Assembly: GCA_018401055.1 (NCBI GenBank)
Contig: JAGYLB010000085.1
Coordinates: forward strand, 62,001 to 126,000
Reading direction: 5' to 3'
From: Roseicyclus sp.
Lineage (GTDB): Bacteria; Pseudomonadota; Alphaproteobacteria; Rhodobacterales; Rhodobacteraceae
DNA: 64,000 bases
Part shown: positions 51,245 to 60,985 of the stretch, piece after piece
Position numbering within the stretch: position 1 is the stretch's first letter
How the letters are laid out: every line of letters starts with the position of its first letter
The notes under the pieces: generated by a model
The model's database searches: none
The model's input: only the letters and a program-made list of their open reading frames with translations
Told to the model about the DNA's origin: nothing
Position numbers and translations under genes: made by a program

Positions 51245-52099
51245 ATGCTAGCAAGAATACTCGTTCCCGTGCGCGGGGATGGCATGGGCGAAACCGTCTT
51301 GGCCCATGCGGCATCGCTGGCCCATAGGCATCGGGCGCATATCGTCGTCGCCCATTGCCGCGCGCGCCCCGAGGACATGATGCCCCAGGGCCTGTCGCTG
51401 CCGTCCTTCGCGCGGGCCAACATCATCGCGCAAGCGGCCGAGCTGGCCAATCAGGAGGAAACTGCCCTGCGCGAAGCGCTGCACAAGATGGCAGGCGTAC
51501 TTGACCTGACCGAGACCGACCGGCCCGATGGCAGTCACGCAAGCGTCCAGTTCATCGAGGAATTCGGGCGCATGGCCGATGTCATCAAGCACAACGGACG
51601 GCTGGCCGATCTCATTGTCGTGGCAAAGCCCGACCATGACCGCAACCTTGGGTCCAACGCCCTGAAATCGGGGTTGTTCCAGACGGGTCGGCCGATCCTC
51701 ATGTGCCAACCCCATGCTGCGGTCGACCCGAAATTCGGGGCCCATGTCGCGGTCGCGTGGAACGGATCACTGGAGGCGGCACGCACCGTGGCGCTGACCC
51801 TCGATCTTGCCAGCGCCGCCGACAAGGTCACCGTGCTGACCGCCGGACGCGGCGAGCATCACGCAGCAACCCCCGAGGAACTGCTGGATTACTACCGGCT
51901 GCGTGGCATCACCGCCGAGGTCCACCGGTTCGAGGCCCGCAATCCCGGTCTGGCGCTGCTGGACAAGACCGTCGAGGTTGGGGCGAGCCTGCTGATCATG
52001 GGGGCCTACGGCCAAAGCCATGAACGCGAGACGCTGTTCGGCGGCAACACGCAATCCGTTGTGGACAAGGCAAATATCCCAGTTGTCATGGGTCATTGA
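51245..52099 (+). CDS. Universal stress protein with tandem UspA-like domains
   Basis: Intact 284 aa. The first half starts MLARILVPVRGDGMGETVL and the second half AHVAVAWNGSLEAARTV, ending LLIMGAYGQSHERE, GGNTQSVVDKANIPVVMGH. The GxxG-9x-G(S/T) nucleotide motif is seen approximately in the second domain (MGAYGQS...). GGGAGGAACAGGG precedes ATG 51245. It stands next to the IS256 remnant. Confidence 0.86.
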   Translation: MLARILVPVRGDGMGETVLAHAASLAHRHRAHIVVAHCRARPEDMMPQGLSLPSFARANIIAQAAELANQEETALREALHKMAGVLDLTETDRPDGSHASVQFIEEFGRMADVIKHNGRLADLIVVAKPDHDRNLGSNALKSGLFQTGRPILMCQPHAAVDPKFGAHVAVAWNGSLEAARTVALTLDLASAADKVTVLTAGRGEHHAATPEELLDYYRLRGITAEVHRFEARNPGLALLDKTVEVGASLLIMGAYGQSHERETLFGGNTQSVVDKANIPVVMGH

Positions 52100-52229
52100 A
52101 ATAAAATTTCGCGGCGAAAGGAAATAATCCTTGAACATGTCTCCGTGAAAGATAATTACCCCTCGAAGCCGTAGCGGCCCGGGGGGTATCTGGTTGCGCG
52201 GCCGCATCTTCGATGGAGGAGGAGTTGCC

Positions 52230-53201
52230 ATGTCGATCACCAAACGCGTTTTCCTGACCCTGTCCTGCGCGGGACTTCTTGCAACCACGCCAATGGCGGC
52301 CCTGGCCCAGGATTGGGAACCGCGGCGGCCGATCGATTTCGTGATCATGGCGGGCCCGGGCGGCGGCGCCGACCAGATCGCCCGGTTCATCCAGTCTGTA
52401 GCAGAGCGCTACGACCTCACGAACCGCCCTCTGGTGCCCAACAATCAGGGTGGCGGGTCAGGCGCCGAAGCGCTTTTGCATCTGAACAACACCTCGGACC
52501 CCGATCACACGATTCTCGTGACACTGAATTCGTTCTTCACCACGCCGCCGCGGCAAGCCAATCTCGGCATCGACATCCAGACCTTCACGCCAATCGCGAT
52601 GATGGGCGTCGATCCCTTCATCCTTTGGGTGCACCGCGAATCCGGCATCACCACCTTCGACCAGTTCGTTGAACAGGCTCGGTCGATGAACGGCCAATAC
52701 GTGATGGGTGGCACCGGCACCGGTCAGGAAGATTCGATTGTGATCGCCTTCATGTCGAGCGCCTATGACCTCGAGGTCACCTACATCCCCTATGATGGCG
52801 GTGGCGCCGTGGCACGTGACCTTGCCGGGCAACAGGTGATGGCGACCGTGAACAACCCCTCGGAGGCGAAGGGCTTCTTCGAAGCCGGCGATGTTGTGCC
52901 GTTGCTGGCATTCTCGGACGAGCGGATGCCGGGCTTTCCCGACGTGCCCACCCTGCGCGAGCTGGGCCATGATTTCTCGTACTACAATCAGCGTGCGGTC
53001 GTCGGCGCGCCGGGCATGTCCGATGGTGCAGCCGCCTATTACCAGACGCTCTTCACACAGATCTACGAAACCGAAGAATGGCAGGCTTATCTCGCCTCCG
53101 AAAGCATGTCGCCCTTGTGGATGGATGCCGAGGAACAGCGCCGGTACTGGGAAACGCAGGTGGAAACCCACCGGGCGCTATTGGCGCAGCTCGGCGGCTG
53201 A
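52230..53201 (+). CDS. tctC: Tripartite tricarboxylate transporter substrate-binding protein
   Basis: Intact 323 aa. Signal peptide MSITKRVFLTLSCAGLLATT up to about ALAQ, then RPIDFVIMAGPGGGADQIARFI, which is the bug/TctC carboxylate-binding start. NNQGGGSGAEALLHL and YDGGGAVARDLAG follow. GGAGGAGG precedes ATG 52230. It captures a carboxylate in the periplasm for TctAB; the ligand is not predictable. Confidence 0.9.
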   Translation: MSITKRVFLTLSCAGLLATTPMAALAQDWEPRRPIDFVIMAGPGGGADQIARFIQSVAERYDLTNRPLVPNNQGGGSGAEALLHLNNTSDPDHTILVTLNSFFTTPPRQANLGIDIQTFTPIAMMGVDPFILWVHRESGITTFDQFVEQARSMNGQYVMGGTGTGQEDSIVIAFMSSAYDLEVTYIPYDGGGAVARDLAGQQVMATVNNPSEAKGFFEAGDVVPLLAFSDERMPGFPDVPTLRELGHDFSYYNQRAVVGAPGMSDGAAAYYQTLFTQIYETEEWQAYLASESMSPLWMDAEEQRRYWETQVETHRALLAQLGG

Positions 53202-53244
53202 TCGGCCGTCGACAACGATCCGAAGGCGGCAAGGGGGCGGCTGA

Positions 53245-53749
53245 ATGCGCTACGCTGAAATCGTGACGGCCGGGATTCTCGCGCTTTTCTCCATCTATCT
53301 GATGGTGAAAAGCACGGAACTGCCGATCGGCTTTGTCAGCGGACGCGGCCCCGGCGGCGGGCTGTGGCCTTTCTGGCTGTCGGCCATCATGCTGGTGTGC
53401 TGCGGCTTCATCGCCTTCAACTGGTGGCGCAAGACCAGTCCCCCTCGCAGTCGGACGAGCCGTTTTGGATGGCTATGGCTGGCAGAGCATGGTGGGGCTG
53501 GTCGGCGGCGGGCTGGTCGTATTCGTCGCACTGATTGATGTGATCTCGATGTATGGCGCGATCGCGGTTTTCTTGCTGTATTACCTCAAGTTTCTCGGCC
53601 GCCATTCCTGGGCCTTGAGCCTCGGTCTGGCGCTGTCGGTTCCGCTGCTGTTTTTCTTCTTCTTCGAAGGCGCGATGCAGATCACCATGCCGTCGGGCAT
53701 GTCCTTCACCGATCCCGTCTTCGACATCCTCTACGAAATCATCTACTAA
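53245..53749 (+). CDS. tctB: Tripartite tricarboxylate transporter small membrane subunit TctB, frame-broken
   Basis: About 167 aa with four hydrophobic helices. MRYAEIVTAGILALFSIYLM then PGGGLWPFWLSAIML in the first frame; GWQSMVGLVGGGLVVFVALI and FLLYYLKFLGRHSWAL to DILYEIIY in the second. Break near 53440-53465. Lies between tctC and tctA in the usual order. Confidence 0.85.
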
Positions 53750-53762
53750 GGCGGGCCCGAAC

Positions 53763-55278
53763 GTGGAAATCCTCTCCCTGCTGGGCAGCGGCATGCTCAT
53801 CGCGTTGCAGCCGCTGAACCTTCTTCTGATCCTGATCGGCGTTACGGTCGGCCTGTTCATCGGGGCCATGCCGGGCCTCGGCTCGGTCAATGGCGTGGCG
53901 ATCTTGCTCCCCATCACCTTTCTGGTGCCGCCAAGCGGGGCGATCATTTTTCTCGCGGCGATCTATTACGGCGCGATGTATGGCGGGGCGATTTCGTCGA
54001 TCACGCTGGGCATTCCGGGCGCTTCGACCGCCGTGGCGACCACCTTCGACGGCAGGCCGCTGGCGCGACAGGGCCGGGCAGGCCTTGCGCTGGTCACGGC
54101 GGCACTGGCCTCGTTCGTGGGCGGGACGGTCGCCAACGTGATCTTCACAGCCTTCGCGCCGGTTCTTGCCAGCGTCGCCCTGTCCTTCGGCCCGCCCGAG
54201 ATCTTTGCGCTGATGCTACTGGCCTTTGCTACTTTCGTGGGTCTTGGCGGCGACGACATTCCCAAGACGATCCTGTCGATCTGTCTGGGGCTGGTTCTTG
54301 GCGCCGTCGGCTTCGACCAGATTTCCGGCGCGCCGCGATTGGTGCTGTTCGACATCACGGGCTTCTTGCAGGGCATCGGCTTTTTGGTGCTGGCGATCGG
54401 TGTCTATGGCATCGGCGAAATGCTCTGGACGATCGAACAATCCCGAGACGAGGCCGAAAGCAGCGCCCCCAGAATGACGGCGCGCGGCATGATGGCCGAC
54501 GCGGCCGAGGCCACGCGGCGCGGCTGGAGGCGGCACGGCCATCGGATCGTGCATCGGGTTTTTCGTGGGCATCTTGCCGGCAGCGGGCGCGACGCCCGCG
54601 TCGCTCATGTCCTACGGTGTGGCCAAGATGATGTCGCGCAATCCGCAGGATTATGGCCGCGGCACGCCCGATGGGGTTGCGGCCCCCGAGGCCGCGAACA
54701 ACTCCGCCTCGACCGGCTCGATGCTGCCGATGCTGACGCTGGGCATCCCCGGTTCTCCCACCACCGCGATCTTGCTGGGCGGGATGGTGATCTGGGGCCT
54801 CACGCCCGGCCCGCTTCTGTTCGTAGAGGAGTCGGAGTTCGTCTGGGGCCTGATCGGTTCCTTCTACATCTCGAACATCGCGGCACTGGTGATCAACCTT
54901 GCCTTCATCCCGGTCTTCATCTGGATGCTGCGCATGCCCTTCACGATCCTTGCGCCGATGATCTTCGTGCTCTCCATCGCCGGGGGATATGCCGCCACGC
55001 GGGACATGTTCGACATCTGGCTGATCTTGATCTTCGGTATCGGCGCTTTCGTGCTGCGCCGTCTGGATTACCCCTTGGCGCCTGCGGTTCTGGCCATCGT
55101 TCTGGGCCCCATCGCCGAGCCGACGCTGCGCCAGTCGCTGCTGCTGTCGCAGGGCGATCCGTCGATCTTCTTCACCCGTCCGGTGGCCGGGCCGATCACC
55201 GTGGTCGCGTTGATCCTGATTTTCCTGCCCTTGCTGAAACTGCTGCGGCGCGGGCGCAAGGCCGAAAAGACGAACTGA
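53763..55278 (+). CDS. tctA: Tripartite tricarboxylate transporter large membrane subunit TctA, frame-broken
   Basis: About 505 aa with roughly twelve helices. [20 protein letters not shown] and [21 protein letters not shown] are hallmark blocks in the first half; the second half has [50 protein letters not shown] start at 53763. Break near 54530-54560. Completes the tctCBA operon. Confidence 0.92.
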
Positions 55279-55357
55279 ACCGGAGGGGCTTGCCGATCCT
55301 GCGGCAAGCCCCGGCGCAACTGCAGCCAGACGCTCAGCACGGCGTTGACCGCCCGTT

Positions 55358-56710
55358 TCAACGGCCGTAGCGCGCAGCGCGCAGATCCTCGGCCATGACC
55401 GGGCTGAACTGCCGTTCCATCGCCCAAGTGGCGGCAAATCCTTCCATGTCGGGCCAGACGCCTGCGCGTGTGCCCGCCAGCCAGGAGCCGCCCCAGTGCC
55501 GTTGTCTCCAGCACGGCGGGCCGGTCCACGGGTGCGCCGATGATGTCGGACAGGAACTGCATCGCGTAATCATTCGCGGCCATGCCACCATCGACCCGCA
55601 AGGACGGCTGCGCGCCCTCGCGCGCCCAATCGGCCTGCATCGCGTCCAAAAGGTCGCGGGTCTGGTAGCCGACCGATTGCAGCGCCGCGCGGGCGAATTC
55701 CGCCGGGCCGGAATTGCGGGTCATCCCGAAAATGGCCCCCCGCGCATCGGGTGCCCAATAGGGCGCGCCAAGACCGACGAAGGCCGGCACGAGGATCAGG
55801 TCCTGGGTCTGATCGGCGGTATCGGCCAGAGCTTGCGTCTCGGGCGCGGCCCGGATCACCTTGATCCCGTCGCGCAGCCATTGCACCACAGCGCCCGCGA
55901 TGAAGATCGAGCCTTCCAGCGCGTAGGTCGGCTTGCCATCCAGCTGGTAGGCGATGGTGGTCAACAGCTTGTTGGTTGATGCAACGGCGGTGTCGCCGGT
56001 GTTCAGCACCGCAAAGCAGCCGGTTCCATAGGTCGATTTCATCATCCCGGGCGTGAAACAGGCCTGCCCGATGGTGGCCGCCTGCTGGTCGCCCGCGACG
56101 CCGAGGATGGGGATTTCCCGCCCGAACAGGTCCGCGCGCGTCACCCCGAAGTCTGCGGCGCAATCGCGTACCTCGGGCAAAAGCTCCATCGGGATGTCGA
56201 AGAGATCGCAGATCGTGCGGCTCCACCGGCCCTTGTGGATGTCGTAAAGCATCGTGCGCGCGGCATTGGTGGCATCCGTCACATGCGCGCGCCCGCCCGT
56301 CAGGTTCCAGATCAGCCAGCTGTCCACGGTGCCAAAAGCCAGTTCGCCCTTTCGCGCCCGGTCGCGCGCGCCATCCACGTGGTCGAGCAGCCATTTCACC
56401 TTGGTGGCCGAGAAATACGGATCGGCCAAAAGCCCGGTGCGCGCCGTGATCATCGGCTCGTGGCCATCCGCGCGCAGCTTGGCGCAAAAATCGGCGGTGC
56501 GGCGGTCTTGCCAGACGATGGCCTTGTGGATCGGCTTGCCCGTCGCGCGGTCCCAGACCAGGGTCGTTCCCGGCGCTGGTTCGTGATACAGCCGCGATAG
56601 CGGCGCTGATCGCGCGCCTGCAAACCTGGCTTTTCCACTCACCCTCGCGCGCCGTCGCCGCTGCGGATTGGTCCTTGACCCGGTTTCAGCGCATGCGGCC
56701 GCCCCTGTCC
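55358..56710 (-). pseudogene. glpK: Glycerol kinase lacking its N-terminal region
   Basis: Phosphorylates glycerol to glycerol 3-phosphate in known members. From [22 protein letters not shown] and [15 protein letters not shown] through [22 protein letters not shown] and [19 protein letters not shown] the sequence is typical, and the C-terminus ends [16 protein letters not shown]. About 55-65 N-terminal residues (the usual AIDQGTTS region with part of the ATP site) are not found, because glpD sequence ends directly before. Breaks lie near 56570 and 55470-55510. Either a real deletion or a collapsed assembly. Confidence 0.8.
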
Positions 56711-56713
56711 AGA

Positions 56714-58343
56714 TCACACCGGCCCGCCGCCGACGCGTCGTGCGGCATTGGGCTGCTCCGCTCTGTCGTGCTCCAGATATGCGGCCATCCACGCCCCGAG
56801 CGCGCGCACCTCGACCTCGCCCAAACGCAGGCCAAGCTTGCTGCGCCGCCAAAGCACATCCTCGGCCGTGCGGGCGTATTCGTGGCGCATGAGCCAGACA
56901 ACCTCGGCCCCGGTCAGGGTTGCGCCGAAATCGTGGCCAAGCTCGGCAGCTGTCGTCGCATCGCCCAGCATATCCCGCGCCTGCGTCCCGTAGGCCCGGA
57001 TCAGGCGGCGCGCCCAGACATCGGTCAGGAACGGATAGTCGCGCATCAGATCGCGATTGAGGGTATCCACACCGTCATGGGGAAAATCCCCGCCCGGCAA
57101 GGGCACGCCCGCCGTCCATGCGCCCGAGGCAAGCGGCAGGTGTTCCCCGATCTTGTCCAGCGCGGATCTCGGCAAGGCGGCGGTAGGTCGTGATCTTGCC
57201 CCCAAAGATGTTGAGGACCGGTGCGCCGGTCGAGCGGTCGACTTTGAGCGTGTAATCGCGTGTCGCGGCGGTGGCCGAACTTGCCCCGTCGTCATAGAGC
57301 GGGCGGACCCCGGAATAGGACCAGACCACATCGGCGGGCGTGACAGGTCGCTTGAAATACTGGCTGGCGAAGGCGCAGAGGTAATCGCTTTCCGCATCCG
57401 TGCAGACGGGTTGCTGCGCGGGATCGTGATGTTCGGCATCGGTCGTGCCGATCAGCGTGAAATCCTGCTCATAGGGGATGGCAAAGATGATCCGGCCATC
57501 CGTGCCTTGGAAGAAGTAGCATTTGTCGTGGTCGTAAAGCTTGCGCGTCACGATATGGCTGCCGCGCACCAAGCCGCACGGTTTCGCGGATGTTGAGACG
57601 CAGCTTGCCATGGATCACATCGCCCACCCAAGGGCCGGCGGCATTCACCAGCATCTTGGCGCGGATAATCCTGCGCTCGTCGCCTTGCGCAAGTGTGACA
57701 TGCCACAGCCCGTCCTGCGCCTCGGCCGAGATGACCTCGCTGCGGGTCAGGATGGTGGCGCCGCGCGCCTCGGCATCGCGGGCGTTCAGAACCACAAGGC
57801 GGCTGTCCTCGACCCAGCAGTCGGAATACTCGAAGGCCTTGGCGAAACGGTCGTGCAGCGGCGCCCGTCAGGCGTGCCCCCGGCGACAAGCGTCGTCGTC
57901 GCGGGCAGGATCTTGCGCCCGCCCAGGTGGTCATACAGGAACAGACCCAGCCGGATCAGCCAAGCCGGGCGGCGCCCCTTCATCCACGGCAGGACGAAGG
58001 ACAAGAGCCGTGAGGTGGGCGTCTTGCTCTCGAACCGCATCTCGGCGTGATAGGGCAGCACAAAGCGCATGGGCCAACTGATATGGGGCATGGCGCGCAG
58101 CAAGATCTCGCGTTCCATCAGCGCCTCGCGCACCAGCCGGAACTCGAAATACTCCAGATAGCGCAGCCCGCCGTGGAACAGCTTGGTCGAGGCGGAGGAC
58201 GTCGCGCCAGCCAGATCACCCTTTTCCGCCAGCACCACGGACAGGCCCCGCCCAGCTGCATCGCGCGCAATCCCGCACCCGTTGATCCCGCCGCCGATGA
58301 TCAGCAGGTCGCAAGGGTCGCTCGAGGGATGTTGCAGTGCCAT
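56714..58343 (-). CDS. glpD: Aerobic glycerol-3-phosphate dehydrogenase, frame-broken
   Basis: FAD-dependent membrane-bound enzyme passing electrons from glycerol 3-phosphate to quinone. FAD motif [21 protein letters not shown] near the start, [21 protein letters not shown], then [54 protein letters not shown] and the C-terminal [18 protein letters not shown] and WRRSKLGL. Start [13 protein letters not shown] at 58343. Breaks lie near 57790-57870, 57560-57600 and 57150-57180. The end near 56714 seems to run into the glpK deletion. Confidence 0.9.
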
Positions 58344-58385
58344 GCGCGCCACCTGTGATCCGCACCCGGAGTTGCACGGAGAATA

Positions 58386-58445
58386 GCGAAAACGAACCAT
58401 TTCGCACAAGAACGAATGGATTTATGTCACAAAATATTCGTTCTT
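58386..58445. promoter_or_regulatory. Inverted repeats between glpD and glpR, probable GlpR operators
   Basis: AAGAACGAAT (58408-58417) and ATTCGTTCTT (58436-58445) form a perfect 10-base inverted repeat. GCGAAA (58386-58391) and TTTCGC (58400-58405) form another, and CGAAACGAAAAC follows at 58449-58460. TTTCG-type repeats are known operator elements of DeoR-family GlpR. Position between divergent glpD and glpR fits control of both. Binding is inferred. Confidence 0.6.
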
Positions 58446-58579
58446 GGCCGAAACGAAAACAAACCATGCGCTTATTCTTCTTTTGTTCCGGATTGCGTGA
58501 TCGCTCCTGCTGGCAATACCTTGAAACCGAAAACCCACGCGGACGGCAGCGCGACTCACCCCCCTGACCGGAGCCCCCA

Positions 58580-59350
58580 ATGTCGCAAAGCATGCGCTTG
58601 CCCGAAATCCTCAGCATCGCGCGCCGCGATGGGCGGGTGTCGGTCGAGGCTCTGGCCGAGCATTTCAACGTGACGCTGCAAACGGTGCGGCGCGACCTGT
58701 CCGAGCTTGCCGCGCAAGGCAAACTGGAACGCGTGCACGGTGGCGCGGTGCTGCAATCGAACATCACCAACATCGGCTACGAGGACAGGCGCGGCCTGAA
58801 CGATTCCGCAAAGGCCGCCATCGCCGCGCGTTGTGTGCGCGACATTCCCAACGGTTCCTCGCTGTTTCTCAACATCGGCACCACGACCGAGGCCGTCGCC
58901 CGTGCCCTGATGCACCATCGCGACATCATGGTCCTGACCAACAACATGAATGTGGCCAATATCCTCGTCGAGAATCCTGCCTGCGAGATCATCGTGGTGG
59001 GCGGGCTGCTACGACGATCCGATGGCGGTCTTGTGGGCACGATCACGACGCAGGCGATCAGGCAGTTCAAGTTCGACCTCGCCGTGATCAGCTGTTCGGC
59101 CCTCGATGTCGACGGCGACATGCTGGACTACGACATTCAGGAGGTCGGGGTCAGCCAGACGATCCTCAGCCAGTCGCGCCGCAGCTTTCTGGTCGCGGAT
59201 CGGTCCAAGTTCCAGCGCCGTGCCCCTGCGCGCATCGGGTCATTGGCCCAGATCGCTACATTCTTCACCGACGCGCCCCCGCCGCCTGCACTACTGGAGG
59301 CGTGCCGCGGCTGGGGCACGAAAATCGTCTGCACCGACAAGAACGACTGA
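58580..59350 (+). CDS. glpR: DeoR-family glycerol-3-phosphate regulon repressor
   Basis: Intact 256 aa. N-terminal DeoR HTH: EILSIARRDGRVSVEALAEHF then VTLQTVRRDLSELAAQGKLERVHGGA. The C-terminal sugar-phosphate sensor has NIGTTTEAVARAL, NNMNVANIL, VVGGLLRRSDGGLVG and SFLVADRSKF. Divergent from glpD-glpK with operator-like repeats in between, so it most likely represses them and is relieved by glycerol 3-phosphate. Confidence 0.92.
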   Translation: MSQSMRLPEILSIARRDGRVSVEALAEHFNVTLQTVRRDLSELAAQGKLERVHGGAVLQSNITNIGYEDRRGLNDSAKAAIAARCVRDIPNGSSLFLNIGTTTEAVARALMHHRDIMVLTNNMNVANILVENPACEIIVVGGLLRRSDGGLVGTITTQAIRQFKFDLAVISCSALDVDGDMLDYDIQEVGVSQTILSQSRRSFLVADRSKFQRRAPARIGSLAQIATFFTDAPPPPALLEACRGWGTKIVCTDKND

Positions 59351-59398
59351 TACCGACGTGCATCAAGGCCGCGCGTTGTCCCGGGCGCTGAGGCAATG

Positions 59399-60245
59399 TC
59401 AGCGACCCACCCTGCCGGACCGACGACCCTGCCTAAGCAGCCGGGCGGAAGCCGGTTCGTAGACGTTTTCCGCGTTCGGCCTTTCGCGGCGGGTTACATA
59501 GCATCGACTGCGCGCCAGCCACGCAAGGCTGTCCTCGGTCCGGCCCGCCACCTTGTATTCCGCGCCAATGGGGCGGCCCCATCCAAGCCGGGCAATCCCC
59601 GGCAGCACAATGCCGTAGTCCAGCTCGCCGTGATCGGGCGGGCCACGGTCGGGCACGGCTGCGATCTGCACATGGCCGATGATCGGCATCAGCGCCTCGA
59701 ACCGTGTCAGCACATCGCCCTCGGTCCGCCCGACATGGTAGCAGTCGAACATCAACCGCAGGTTCGGCAGGGCCAGCGCCGCGATGATCTCGCGCGCCTG
59801 ATCGGTCGTGCGCAGGAAATAGCCCGGCGCGTCGTGGCGGTTCAGCGGCTCGATCAAGATCACCCGGTCAGTGCGGGCGCAGGCGTAGCGCAGCATGTCT
59901 TCGAACTGGGCTTGCGCCTCCGGGCCCTCGGCCCTGCCTGCCATGACATGGATCGAGCCCGCGTCCACGGCCTCGGCATAGGCGATGGCCTCGTCAACGG
60001 CGGCGCGTGCCTCCTTCCCCCGACCGGGCAGCGCGGCCAGCCCATTCTCGCCCGGCCCCCCGCGACGAGTGTTCAGGCCTAGCATCGGCAGGCCCGTTTC
60101 CTGCAATGCCCTATGGGTATCGGCGGCGGGTGTGCCATAGGGCCAGTGGCATTCCACCGCGTCGAAGCCTGCCGCCGCCGCTGCGCGGATCGCGCCCGGC
60201 AGCGGCAGGTCAGTCAGAGGACCCGAGGTTGGCGGAGAACCTCAT
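59399..60245 (-). CDS. Hydroxypyruvate isomerase-like TIM-barrel protein (OtnI type), frame-broken
   Basis: About 280 aa. Starts MRFSANL at 60245, then a break near 60205-60220, then AAAAAGFDAVECHWPY, LGLNTRRGGPGENGLAALPG, SIHVMAGRAEG, LIEPLNRHDAPGYFL, LRLMFDCYHVGRTEGDV, GHVQIAAVPDRG and GAEYKVAG. These are the blocks of the Hyi/OtnI family of 2-oxo-tetronate or hydroxypyruvate isomerases. It lies downstream of otnC- and otnK-like remnants, in the arrangement of acid-sugar catabolic loci. Confidence 0.82.
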
Positions 60246-60582
60246 CCCACCCACTGCACGTCACGGCGGTGACGACCGCGTTGATCTGCGCGCCTGTCAG
60301 AACCCGGGGCGAGATGCTGCGAACCACCACGCCCGCCTTGCTACGGCTGTCATGAGGCGCACTGTGAACTGCCATCCCTCTGGTCGGCGGATCGCCCGCG
60401 ATCTGGCGGCGCGCGGGATCAACCCGCCCGAAACCGGTGCCCTTGGGAGAAACCAGCAGCCCCCCATCCTCTGTCCGGGGCGAGATGTTGCCGGTGCCGC
60501 CATGGGTCAGGCCCCGGTCGAACAGCGGCCGGGCCAGATCGCGGATCTGGTCGCGCAGACGGGATTCGGCGGACAGGCTCAT
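60214..60582 (-). pseudogene. Class II aldolase-like decarboxylase (OtnC type), truncated
   Basis: 122 aa: LRDQIRDLARPLFDRGLTHGGTGNISPRTEDGGLLV is a clear class II aldolase/adducin start, but the reading passes after GMAVHSAPHDSRSKAGVVV into RSISPRVLTGAQ without the metal-binding HLHS motif region. About 90 residues typical of a 210-aa family are absent, and the frame then overlaps the start of the isomerase gene. ATG 60582 overlaps the otnK stop (ATGA). Confidence 0.72.
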
Positions 60583-60805
60583 GCACCTTCAGATAACACA
60601 TGCGACGCCCGAGCAAAGAACCCCGCATCGCCGACATTGCCGGATTTCAACCCGCAGACAAAGCGCTCGTCGTCAGGGGCATGGGCAGGAACGCCCGGCG
60701 CGTCGTGCTGTCGCTCGGCTATGGTGATATCAAGGTCAAGGACAGGCTGGCCCGCCGCATGGCCAAACCCACTTGGCAGCCCTTCTTGTTGAAGTGCTAC
60801 GGCCC
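60579..60805 (-). pseudogene. C-terminal remnant of four-carbon acid sugar kinase (OtnK type)
   Basis: The last 40 or so residues, DERFVCGLKSGNVGDAGFF and ARASHVLSEGA, resemble the C-terminus of DUF1537/OtnK kinases (ALKSGNFG-x-x-x-FF pattern). Upstream similarity stops where the IS3 remnant begins, near 60805. The main catalytic part is missing. Confidence 0.55.
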
Positions 60806-60985
60806 GGAACTCACCTCGAACACCATCCAGCGGTGGTATTCCCGGCATCAATGTCGAGGGGCGCCGCATCGCACCGGGCAAGCCGAAACAGAACGGTTTG
60901 CTTGAGGGCTTCAACGGCCGGTAGCCGGGACAAGCTACGGACCGAAACCCTGTTCCTGTCGCTCGCTGAGGCGCGGTTCACAGCA
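60800..60985 (+). mobile_element. IS3-family transposase remnant
   Basis: Frames on the plus strand read GPELTSNTIQRW, then RIAPGKPKQNG, LEGFNGR and LRDKLRTETLF, then SLAEARF. These are consecutive blocks of the IS3 OrfB integrase core (second Asp region to final Glu). The piece is frame-shifted, lacks ends, and runs into the TRAP permease gene end (stop at 60978). It differs from the IS3 element at 45371-49514. Confidence 0.72.
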
